NCBI GenBank assembly: GCA_002348315.1
Contig: DEAW01000059.1
Span: 1 to 6,391 of the forward strand
Reading direction: 5' to 3'
DNA: 6,391 nt
Source of the DNA: Planctomycetaceae bacterium UBA2972
GTDB taxonomy: Bacteria; Planctomycetota; Planctomycetia; Pirellulales; Pirellulaceae
This document shows, piece after piece, positions 1 to 6,011 of this stretch. How positions within the stretch are numbered: position 1 is the stretch's first letter; every line of letters begins with the position of its first letter. The notes beneath the pieces are model-generated. The model did no database searches and was not told the origin of the DNA. It saw only the letters and a list, made by a program, of their open reading frames with translations. The position numbers and the translations under genes are program-made.

Positions 1-1
1 A

Positions 2-94
2 GCAGTTGCTGCGATTATGCTCGTACCCCTCTACTTTCGCTGGGTTCCATGGTTTCAGCGCACGATTGATGCAATTGCGGAAGAGGAATTTTAA
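2..94 (+). CDS. C-terminal tail of an unidentified membrane protein (partial, 5' end outside window)
   Basis: The frame starting at base 2 is open from the left edge to a TAA at 92-94 and gives 30 residues. It begins with a hydrophobic stretch (AVAAIMLVPLYF), continues with the aromatic and basic segment RWVPWFQR, and ends in an acidic cytoplasmic-looking tail (AIAEEEF). This is the usual look of the last membrane helix and tail of a polytopic transporter or permease. The codons are ordinary and unlike a random shadow, but the piece is too short to name a family. Its stop overlaps the stop of the minus-strand reading frame that follows. A chance open frame at the window edge remains possible. 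Confidence 0.4.
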   Translation, partial: AVAAIMLVPLYFRWVPWFQRTIDAIAEEEF

Positions 95-375
95 GTCTCA
101 ACCTGCGTTCGCTTCAATAGAAAACTATCGTCGGCACCTGTCAGCCCGATTCGATTTGGTAGGGCCGTGGTCGGACGGAAATTCTGTTCTTTGTGGTAAC
201 GTACGCGAAAGCCTCCGCCGACGGTTGTCACACGCTCGCCGTTATTAAGCTGAGAGAGATTAGTCTGCAATCGCTGCAACCAGGGCCCAGCTTCAATGTC
301 TGTAGCAAAAACGCGATGGCAGCAGGTAATAAATGCAATTGCGAACGACAGTAATGGTTTGATTGAACGGCTCAT
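91..375 (-). CDS. Possible small secreted protein with signal peptide (hypothetical)
   Basis: This is a 94-residue reading frame, started here at the ATG at 375 because that start puts a good signal peptide at the very N-terminus. The n-region is basic (MSRSIK), the core is hydrophobic (PLLSFAIAFITCC), and a cleavage-like site VFA/TD lies near residue 24. The mature part of about 70 residues is hydrophilic and ends LLKRTQVET. It shows no cysteine pair, repeat or known domain. An in-frame ATG at 438 would add 21 residues ahead of the signal and is less likely. There is no strong ribosome binding site before 375. Codon choice looks normal for this window. It lies convergent to the left-edge gene, with overlapping stops, and divergent from the three-gene operon. 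I do not recognise it. A chance open frame, or the N-terminal remnant of a longer exported protein, cannot be excluded. Confidence 0.4.
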   Translation of the reverse strand: MSRSIKPLLSFAIAFITCCHRVFATDIEAGPWLQRLQTNLSQLNNGERVTTVGGGFRVRYHKEQNFRPTTALPNRIGLTGADDSFLLKRTQVET

Positions 376-483
376 CCCAAAGGTTACCGGTGGCAGTATT
401 AAGCAAAGGATAGGGAGAGAGGGGCATGGTAGACACATCAGTAGTTTTCGACGAGACCCGAGATGCGACTTGAGCCTTTTCGT

Positions 484-513
484 TTGGTCTCAGGTGCGAT
501 GATTTGCTAAAAT
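484..513 (+). promoter_or_regulatory. Candidate extended -10 promoter for the three-gene membrane operon
   Basis: TAAAAT at 508-513 is preceded directly by TGC (505-507), which makes an extended -10 element. A weak -35-like TTGGTC lies at 484-489 with an 18-base spacer. Transcription would begin near 520, leaving an untranslated leader of about 45 bases before the ATG at 565. The -10 sits inside a small palindrome, CTAAA-A-TTTAG (507-517). The call rests on sigma-70-like consensus only, and planctomycete promoters are poorly defined. Confidence 0.35.
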
Positions 514-564
514 TTAGTTGTTCGGGTGATGCAACCAGAGAGATTATTTAGAAAAGAGAAAAAA

Positions 565-1251
565 ATGAGTGACGGTCAAATTCCTGAGGGCGAACAGAAT
601 CCTTATGCCCAACCCACCACAGAGAATATTCAACCAGCTCCTACCAATGTGGATTATTCCGCACCGGTTTATCATCAGAGCCAGTATATAATCCGTCGCA
701 AGGTGCTTAAGATCTTTGGTGCCGCTTTTCATATCTATGATATGGCGGGCAATCTCGCGTTTTATTCCAAACAAAAGGCCTTTAAGCTTAAGGAAGACAT
801 TCGCATTTACGGCGATCAGGCCATGACCAGCGAGCTTCTTTGTATCAAGGCCCGGGGAGTAATCGACCTGGGTATGACTTATGATGTGATTGATTCCACG
901 ACACAACAGGTAGTGGGTTCCCTGCGTCGTAAGGGATTGAAGTCGATTCTTCGTGATAGCTGGACCATTCAGGATGTGAATGATCAGGAAATCGGAACGA
1001 TGACCGAAGAAAGTGGTGCCCTGGCAATTTTGCGACGATTCATTGGCGGAGCTTTAGTGCAGCTTGTCGCACCACAGCAATTTAATGGCTACATTGGCGA
1101 TGTCCCGGTCTTTCAATTCAATCAGAATCGCAATCCATTCGTTCAGAAGATCACTCTGGATTATGGACCGGATGTAAATGGATTACTTGACCGCCGATTG
1201 GGGATTGCTGCAGCGGCGCTTGTTTGCGCCATCGAAGGCCGTCAGAATTAG
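565..1251 (+). CDS. LURP-one/phospholipid scramblase-like protein
   Basis: The protein has 228 residues. The first ~38 form a polar, Pro/Gln-rich tail containing Q-NPY-AQP (NPY at 12-14). From about residue 41 it follows the LURP-one-related/scramblase (Tubby-like) pattern of short alternating beta strands: YIIRRKVLKIFGAAFHIYD, then a G-N-x-x-F-Y-S-K-Q strand, repeated IYG..., a TYDVID strand, QQVVGSLRRKG, a D-W-x-I-like strand (SWTIQDVNDQEIG), and a closing helix DRRLGIAAAALVCAIEGRQN. The family is thought to bind membranes or lipids, and bacterial members have no settled function. The ATG at 565 follows an A/G-rich run (GAAAAGAGAAAAAA). The in-frame GTG at 526 and ATG at 529 would add 13 or 12 residues and lie very close to the probable transcription start. 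It is the first gene of a tight operon. The family call is by recognition of the overall pattern, and lipid scrambling itself is not shown. Confidence 0.72.
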   Translation: MSDGQIPEGEQNPYAQPTTENIQPAPTNVDYSAPVYHQSQYIIRRKVLKIFGAAFHIYDMAGNLAFYSKQKAFKLKEDIRIYGDQAMTSELLCIKARGVIDLGMTYDVIDSTTQQVVGSLRRKGLKSILRDSWTIQDVNDQEIGTMTEESGALAILRRFIGGALVQLVAPQQFNGYIGDVPVFQFNQNRNPFVQKITLDYGPDVNGLLDRRLGIAAAALVCAIEGRQN

Positions 1252-1259
1252 CGGCTGCG

Positions 1260-1550
1260 ATGTTAGAAACAGCCTGTAGTCAATGCAACCACGTCTGGAG
1301 CGTCCCGCCTTCAAAAAAGGGAGGCTCTGTCAATTGCCCGTCTTGCGGCGTTTTGACAGAGCTTGACGGAGCTTCGGATACCGGCTGGTTCTATGGATTG
1401 ACGTTTGGTGGATTTGCCGTTTTGGGATTGCCTTTCGGAGTGATGGCCGTCATCGGGATCCTCAATGGCTCGATGAGCATGGCAGTTTGTAGCGGCAGTA
1501 TCTTCGCACTAGCCGTCCTGGTATTGCTGTTTGTTCTATTCGGTAGTTAA
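1260..1550 (+). CDS. Small zinc-ribbon protein with two membrane helices (hypothetical)
   Basis: The protein has 96 residues. Four cysteines form two knuckles, C6-x2-C9 and C26-P-x-C29, the pattern of a zinc ribbon like those at the start of many planctomycete and deltaproteobacterial membrane proteins (MJ0042/DUF-type ribbons). A short acidic linker (about 34-41) leads to two hydrophobic helices, about 43-68 (with an internal G-x-P) and about 73-95, and the chain ends just after the second helix. The ribbon is therefore probably cytoplasmic and anchored by a helical hairpin. The ATG at 1260 lies 8 bases after the stop of the scramblase-like gene. No clear Shine-Dalgarno is visible, so translation may be coupled to the gene upstream. 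A TTG at 1224 would add 12 residues of an overlapping frame and is not favoured. The function is unknown. Ribbons of this kind may bind zinc, nucleic acid or protein partners. Confidence 0.72.
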   Translation: MLETACSQCNHVWSVPPSKKGGSVNCPSCGVLTELDGASDTGWFYGLTFGGFAVLGLPFGVMAVIGILNGSMSMAVCSGSIFALAVLVLLFVLFGS

Positions 1551-1570
1551 GGGGAATCGGAGTTGTTATC

Positions 1571-2584
1571 GTGACCAATGGCGATCTAGATAATCCACAG
1601 CAGGCTATACCGGCTGATGGGAGTCGAACACACGCGAATCTGGATCGTGCGAATCCATATGGAGTTGGTGTCTCCGGTGAGTCGGGCACGCCTGCAGTTC
1701 AAACGGATCTGGCTCGTTATCAAACCTTGCGGACAGCATTAGTACTTATTATCAGTAGCCATTTTATCCACATTGTCATGTTGATTTTTGCGCTCATCTT
1801 GATCGTCACTCTGATGAATGCAGGGCAGTCGTTAGGTGGTGCGGTTGCAGGGCGACAGGGAGCTGAGGTTGGCGGAGAGATCGGAGGGGTGGCCGCTCTG
1901 GGTATTTCGGGGTGTTGTTCATGGATCTTTTTTATAATTTCGGCGCCCCTAAACTTCATTGGCGGTTGTCTGGGGTTTACTATTCCTGATATTACAGGGG
2001 CTAAGTCAAAAATTGTCGGTAGCGTAGTAGCGAGTGGCTTAGCGATTCTGATGTGGATAGGCATATTTGTCTTGATGGAATCGGGGTCTTTTCTGAAGTT
2101 AACCGGACTAGGTGCGTTCGGATATATCGTAGTCATCATGATTGCAATCTTCGCCAGTCACGCATTTTTTGTTTGGGCGTTGCATGATGTTGGTCAGTAT
2201 CTGGAGAATCCGGACGTTTGCCGGGGCGGATTTATTTCAGTTGGTTTGAGTGGCTTGTGTCTACTGTTATTCGTTTCCGGCCTGGGGTTGCTATTGAGGG
2301 TGGACGGCTGGTCTAGTGCCGAACTTCCGGGTTCATCGAGTGGAATGTGGATTCTCTCATGCATCATCGCTCTGGCGTGGTTGATTGTATATATCACATT
2401 GCTCATACGGGCGATGAGTGCGTTGAAGTTCATGTCGCCTCCGCCCGGTATGGCCGGCGCTTCAAGTGGAGGTTTTCCAGGGCAGCCAGTACAGGCGGCA
2501 TGGCCGGTTTCGTCGGGACAGCCGGGGGGATTAAACTCACAGGGGCAGCAGCCCCCTCAGGCTCCGATTCGTAAAGGTTGGTAG
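1571..2584 (+). CDS. Polytopic (about six-helix) membrane protein with low-complexity tail
   Basis: The protein has 337 residues and starts at a GTG preceded by GGAG (1559-1562) with an 8-base spacer, 20 bases after the zinc-ribbon gene. The N-terminal ~50 residues are polar and include A-NPY-GV (NPY at 28-30), echoing the tail of the first operon protein. Hydrophobic segments lie at roughly 57-82, 107-135, 148-170, 178-204, 221-242 and 258-280. Between the first two lies a glycine-rich stretch (85-106) with repeated G-x3-G spacing. The last ~50 residues are rich in Gly, Pro, Ser and Gln and end in a basic IRKGW, and would be cytoplasmic if the helix count is six and the N-terminus is inside. 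No transporter signature, catalytic motif or nucleotide-binding site is visible. I do not recognise the family. It probably works with its two operon partners in the membrane. Confidence 0.75.
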   Translation: MTNGDLDNPQQAIPADGSRTHANLDRANPYGVGVSGESGTPAVQTDLARYQTLRTALVLIISSHFIHIVMLIFALILIVTLMNAGQSLGGAVAGRQGAEVGGEIGGVAALGISGCCSWIFFIISAPLNFIGGCLGFTIPDITGAKSKIVGSVVASGLAILMWIGIFVLMESGSFLKLTGLGAFGYIVVIMIAIFASHAFFVWALHDVGQYLENPDVCRGGFISVGLSGLCLLLFVSGLGLLLRVDGWSSAELPGSSSGMWILSCIIALAWLIVYITLLIRAMSALKFMSPPPGMAGASSGGFPGQPVQAAWPVSSGQPGGLNSQGQQPPQAPIRKGW

Positions 2585-2796
2585 TTGATGTTGGTGCTGT
2601 GGACTTCGAACTCAAACAAAGTGCGGGGATTTCAGCAAGTTATGGATCGGTAAGCCATTGGCGGACAAACTGAAGAAATTTGGCAGAGAAGGGCAGCCGG
2701 CTATCATCGGTTTTTATTTCCGTCAGGGCTTAGTTCTCAATGCCGTGGGTGTCTTGTTTAAAGACTAGTGGATATATTTTCCGGAAGTATGAAGAA
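2585..2796 (+). other. Spacer between the membrane operon and the metabolic cluster, with a cryptic reading frame
   Basis: These 212 bases separate two plus-strand gene groups. No convincing terminator is present. CCG/CGG arms around GCTATCAT (2697-2710), followed by TTTTTATTT, give only a 3-base stem. A frame open from 2589 to the TAG at 2766-2768 encodes a protein-like C-terminal sequence, from the TTG at 2658: LADKLKKFGREGQPAIIGF, then YFRQGLVLNAVGVLFKD. It has no ATG or GTG start, so it may be a short peptide with a TTG start, a decayed gene end, or chance. A TATATT (2773-2778) near the downstream start is too close to the ATG to be a convincing -10. Confidence 0.25.
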
Positions 2797-3894
2797 ATGA
2801 AGATCACGGGCCTGTCGACGTATCGTAAATACATTGAACTCAAAGATTCTCATAAGATGCGTTCCGCATTGGGTGTGAATAACGGCAATGAATTTGTCGT
2901 GTTGCGACTACATACTGATGCGGGGATTGATGGGCTTGGTGAAGCGTCATTTACGGTGCGTTGGAGTGGTGAAGTTCCCGACGGCTGCGTTCAGGTTCTT
3001 AATGAAGTCTTAAAGCCAGTTGTTGTTGGTCTCGAAGTTGGCGACTTTGCAAGTTTGAATCGGCGCATGGATGCTGCTTGTAGTCGAAACTGGTTTGCCA
3101 AAAGTGCGATTGAAATGGCATGCTGGGATATCCTCGGAAAAGATCAGGGCAAGCCAGTCTACGAATTATTGGGGGGAGCTGCACGCCCTCTACGGTTTGA
3201 AAATCGATTTTCAATGGGAGCTTATACCGTTGAGCATGCACGTGAGCGGGCTGCAGAATTAGTTTCCTGGGGTTTTAAGACGATCAAAGTCAAAGTTGGT
3301 ACGGTACCCAAAGAAGATGTCGCACGAGTTCGTGCAGTGCGGGACGTGATTGGGTTTGATCATGATCTGGTGATCGACGCAAATTGTGGTTGGGATGTGG
3401 CGACAGCAATTTCCTGTGTTCAGCAATTGGAAGACTGTCGATTAGACCTGGTCGAGCAGCCTACTCCGGATGGAGATTACCGGGGTTTGGCAAAGCTTCG
3501 TAAAGAGACGGGTGTCAAAGTACTGGCAGACGATATTTGCTTTGACCTGATTCATGCCAAAGAATTGATTGCACATGAAGCTTGCGATGCTATCAGCGTC
3601 TATCCCGGGAAAAATGGAGGGATCAGTCGGAGTATTGAGATTCTGGACTATGCTCAGGAACATGGGGTCGCCTGTTCGATCGGCTCTAATCTTGAATGGG
3701 ACATTGGTCTGAGTGCTATGGCGCATCTAGTCGTAGCTCACCCCAATATGCGAGTGGAGCAGTATCCGGGTGACGTGCTAGGACCTAGTTATTACACAGA
3801 ACGTGTGGTGAGTGAGCCTGTGCGAATTGAAGAACCCTATACATTTGCTCCGGAAGGTCCGGGTTTGGGAGTGGGTGAGTTGTTGCTCGGGTGA
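2797..3894 (+). CDS. Mandelate racemase/muconate-lactonizing-type enzyme (enolase superfamily)
   Basis: The protein has 365 residues, the normal length for the family. The N-terminal capping domain (about 1-120) holds DAGIDGLGEASF and the conserved AKSAIEMACWDILGK helix. The (beta/alpha)7-beta barrel carries the full catalytic set of the muconate-lactonizing subgroup: the K164-V-K166 motif, metal ligands D194 (DAN), E220 (VEQP) and D245 (ADD), the opposite-face lysine K272 (KNGG), and E300 (SNLEWDIG). Members bind Mg2+, abstract a proton next to a carboxylate, and act as cycloisomerases, dipeptide or amino-acid epimerases, or dehydratases. The third ligand context ADDICFD differs from the usual ADES. 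Substrate cannot be read from sequence. The ATG at 2797 fits the family N-terminus (MKITGL) and follows GGAAG (2783-2787). In-frame starts from 2740 would add 19 unrelated residues. The aldehyde dehydrogenase gene follows on the same strand, suggesting one pathway. Confidence 0.88.
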   Translation: MKITGLSTYRKYIELKDSHKMRSALGVNNGNEFVVLRLHTDAGIDGLGEASFTVRWSGEVPDGCVQVLNEVLKPVVVGLEVGDFASLNRRMDAACSRNWFAKSAIEMACWDILGKDQGKPVYELLGGAARPLRFENRFSMGAYTVEHARERAAELVSWGFKTIKVKVGTVPKEDVARVRAVRDVIGFDHDLVIDANCGWDVATAISCVQQLEDCRLDLVEQPTPDGDYRGLAKLRKETGVKVLADDICFDLIHAKELIAHEACDAISVYPGKNGGISRSIEILDYAQEHGVACSIGSNLEWDIGLSAMAHLVVAHPNMRVEQYPGDVLGPSYYTERVVSEPVRIEEPYTFAPEGPGLGVGELLLG

Positions 3895-3938
3895 ATGTGC
3901 TGTATGGTAACGTCAGCAACATGAGAGTTGTAGAGACT

Positions 3939-3953
3939 AATTGGATGCCAATT
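3939..3953. promoter_or_regulatory. Perfect inverted repeat AATTGG-ATG-CCAATT before the aldehyde dehydrogenase gene
   Basis: Two 6-base arms with a 3-base centre lie one base before the GGGAG ribosome binding site (3955-3959) of the following gene and 44 bases after the stop of the enolase-type gene. The dyad could be an operator for a dimeric regulator or, as RNA, a small hairpin that affects ribosome access. No regulator gene is in the window, and the arms are short enough to arise by chance. Confidence 0.3.
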
Positions 3954-3967
3954 CGGGAGACATAGAG

Positions 3968-5431
3968 ATGGTGACGGCCGACAGCACAATTGAAATGAAA
4001 AATCACCAGTTGTTTATCAACGGGCAATGGGTCGATGGTGAAACGAATAATACCTATGACGTCATTAACCCGGCGACCGAGGATAAGCTGTCCACGATTG
4101 CCTATGGAACCCGAACGGATGCTAGAAGAGCATTGGAAGCCGCGGAAGCTGCGATGCCGGCCTGGCAGGGGCTCACCGTTTACGATCGCGCTGCCAAGCT
4201 GAAGCAGCTTGCCGATCTGATGCGTGAGCGTTGCGACTATCTGGCCATTGCCTTGACCTTAGAGCAAGGTAAGCCCCTGGGCGAATCGCGTGGGGAAATC
4301 ATGGCATCGGCGGCGACGTTTGAATGGTTTGCTGAAGAAGCCAAACGCGCTTATGGGCGGACAATTCCCCCCAGTGCTCCTAACAAGCGAATCTTCACCG
4401 TGCGACACCCGGTCGGTGTCGTGGCGGCTGTCTCCCCGTGGAACTTTCCAATTGTACTACAGGCTCGTAAGTTAGGTCCGGCCCTGGCGGTCGGATGTAC
4501 CACGGTATCACGTCCTGCGAGTCAAACGCCGTTGAGTCTGGTTCGTTTGTTTGAATTGATGCAGGAGTGTGAATTTCCACCCGGTGTGGTCAATCTCCTG
4601 ATGGGGCCACCGGCAGAAATGATGGACGAATTCATGGAGAATCGGATTTGTCGGAAAATCTCTTTCACAGGGTCTACAGAAGTTGGCAAGGAATTGATTC
4701 GTCGCTCAGCGGACCAGGTGAAGCGTCTCAGTCTTGAATTGGGAGGGCATGCTCCGGTTATCATTTTCCCAGATGTTGATATTGAAGCGGTGGCCAAGGC
4801 GAGTGTGATCGGTAAATTCCGTAACAATGGTCAGGTTTGTATTTGTCCCACTCGGTTTTATGCCCAAAAGAGTGTTCAGTCAGATTTCATTGAAGCGGTC
4901 GTCGAAGAGACCAAAAAACTGGTGATGGGCAATGGCATGGATGATGGCGTTCAAATAGGCCCCATGTTTGAAATGCGGGGTGTCGAAAAGACAGATCGAA
5001 TCGTCAAAGACGCCACCAGCAAAGGTGCGAATTGTTTGTTGGGGGGTAAACGCCCAGAGCAGTTTGAGCGTGGGTTCTTCTATGAGCCAACCGTATTGAC
5101 CGATGTGACTTCAGAAATGGCAATCATGACCGAAGAACCTTTTGGGCCGATCATGCCGATTCTCGAGTTTGACAATATCGATGAAGTCATTGCGAAAGCA
5201 AATGATACTGAATACGGATTGGCAGCCTATGTGTTAACCAACGATCTGACGGCCGCGTTTAAGATGGCCGAGGGACTGGAATTTGGAACGATAGGGATCA
5301 ATGATCCTGTGCCGGCTGTTCCCCAGGCTCCTTTTGGAGGATTGAAGGAATCGGGCATGGGCCGTGAAAATGGTATTGAGGGGATGGACGCGTACTTAGA
5401 AACCAAGAACGTGTCGATCATTCTTCAGTAA
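3968..5431 (+). CDS. NAD(P)-dependent aldehyde dehydrogenase, succinate-semialdehyde dehydrogenase-like
   Basis: The protein has 487 residues and full family length. It oxidises an aldehyde to the acid through a cysteine thioester. Visible signatures, numbered from the ATG at 3968: SPWNFP with the oxyanion Asn N159; FTGSTEVGK at the cofactor fold; LELGG with general base E257; GQVC with nucleophile C291, followed by a second Cys two residues on as in GabD-type enzymes; EEPFGP with E390; and the C-terminal PFGGLKESGMGRE. The stretch LFINGQWVDG near the start is typical of GabD-like enzymes. The usual K-P-A/S-x-x-T-P cofactor-site motif reads R-P-A-S-Q-T-P, with R182 replacing Lys. The ATG at 3968 is chosen because GGGAG (3955-3959) precedes it by 8 bases. 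A TTG at 3941 would add 9 residues. The gene lies 73 bases after the enolase-type gene, so co-transcription is likely. Specificity for succinate semialdehyde is an inference from overall resemblance only. Confidence 0.88.
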   Translation: MVTADSTIEMKNHQLFINGQWVDGETNNTYDVINPATEDKLSTIAYGTRTDARRALEAAEAAMPAWQGLTVYDRAAKLKQLADLMRERCDYLAIALTLEQGKPLGESRGEIMASAATFEWFAEEAKRAYGRTIPPSAPNKRIFTVRHPVGVVAAVSPWNFPIVLQARKLGPALAVGCTTVSRPASQTPLSLVRLFELMQECEFPPGVVNLLMGPPAEMMDEFMENRICRKISFTGSTEVGKELIRRSADQVKRLSLELGGHAPVIIFPDVDIEAVAKASVIGKFRNNGQVCICPTRFYAQKSVQSDFIEAVVEETKKLVMGNGMDDGVQIGPMFEMRGVEKTDRIVKDATSKGANCLLGGKRPEQFERGFFYEPTVLTDVTSEMAIMTEEPFGPIMPILEFDNIDEVIAKANDTEYGLAAYVLTNDLTAAFKMAEGLEFGTIGINDPVPAVPQAPFGGLKESGMGRENGIEGMDAYLETKNVSIILQ

Positions 5432-5433
5432 CT

Positions 5434-5937
5434 TCAATCTACGACGGTCTGTATGTCATTCGCGGTTGCGAGAGTTTGATAAATCACGCAATAGCGTTCG
5501 GTGAGCGAGATGAGTTTAGCTTCGGTCTCTTGATCGGCATCTGTATCCAGATCGAATCGCAGGCGAATTTGTTTGAAGCCAATGGGAGATTCCCGGTCAA
5601 CACCTAACGTTCCCTTGAAATCGAGATCGCCTTCAGCCGTGATTCCACCTTGATTTACTTTGATTCCCATCGAGAGGGAGACCGCTGATAAAGTAACTCC
5701 TGCACAGCCGATAAGCGCTTCGAGCAGCATGTCGCCTGAACAGGCCATGGTGCCATCACCGCCCGCAGCAGGATGCAGACCAGCCTGGATGCTTCCTGCG
5801 TGAGTTGGTAACTCAATCGCCAAATCGGATTGTTGCACGACCCCCGAGACACGCATCGTATGAATGCCGGAATTCGGATCGTCAGTGTACTGTTGTTTGA
5901 GCGGGGCTTGTCGATTGCGTAATGTTTCCAGGTCCAT
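5434..5937 (-). CDS. OsmC/Ohr-family thiol peroxidase
   Basis: The protein has 167 residues. The family fold is recognisable by the central helix GDMLLEALIGCAGVTLSAVS with peroxidatic-type C78, the strand DLDFKGTLGVDRE, IRLRFDLD, and ERYCVIYQTL with C140. C78 and C140 fit the redox pair that reduces organic hydroperoxides in OsmC/Ohr proteins. C66 is an extra cysteine near the active site. The first ~25 residues are polar and not part of the core. The ATG at 5937 is chosen, with a GGTGA-like site 11 bases before it on the minus strand. An upstream in-frame ATG at 6027 would add a hydrophobic 30-residue stretch that overlaps the divergent gene, and is rejected. It converges on the aldehyde dehydrogenase gene with 2 bases between stops. 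Some OsmC-like proteins act on other substrates, so peroxidase activity is inferred. Confidence 0.85.
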   Translation of the reverse strand: MDLETLRNRQAPLKQQYTDDPNSGIHTMRVSGVVQQSDLAIELPTHAGSIQAGLHPAAGGDGTMACSGDMLLEALIGCAGVTLSAVSLSMGIKVNQGGITAEGDLDFKGTLGVDRESPIGFKQIRLRFDLDTDADQETEAKLISLTERYCVIYQTLATANDIQTVVD

Positions 5938-6011
5938 GCTGTTATGATTCACCGGGGAATATGTAAGAATAGAAAGAACAGCATAGATTAGTACCATGAC
6001 AGGAAGTGCCC
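5938..6011. promoter_or_regulatory. Divergent promoter region between the OsmC and alcohol dehydrogenase genes
   Basis: Only 74 bases separate the two divergent starts, so both promoters and any operator must lie here or inside the genes. The spacer is AT-rich in its middle (5951-5990). A plus-strand TATGAT (5943-5948) resembles a -10 element, but no well-spaced -35 is seen. AGGAAG (6001-6006) is a strong ribosome binding site for the alcohol dehydrogenase with a 5-base spacer. Confidence 0.4.

Noticed and set aside
6..248. Plus-strand 80-residue open frame at the left edge
   Set aside because: It has a basic, low-hydrophobicity composition with no domain, and it overlaps both the membrane-protein tail and the minus-strand signal-peptide frame, which look more protein-like.
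296..502. Plus-strand 68-residue open frame in the left spacer
   Set aside because: It has no ribosome binding site, runs opposite the signal-peptide frame and covers the candidate promoter; no protein-like features.
526..564. Upstream GTG/ATG starts for the scramblase-like gene
   Set aside because: They add a short basic segment with no family support and lie within about 10 bases of the likely transcription start; the ATG at 565 is preferred, though not proven.
1720..2139. Minus-strand 139-residue open frame inside the polytopic membrane protein gene
   Set aside because: It is the antisense of a hydrophobic gene, rich in Pro/Thr/Ile from complementary codons, with no start signal; a shadow.
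2697..2719. Possible rho-independent terminator (CCG...CGG followed by TTTTTATTT)
   Set aside because: The stem is only three base pairs with an eight-base loop, too weak to support a terminator call.
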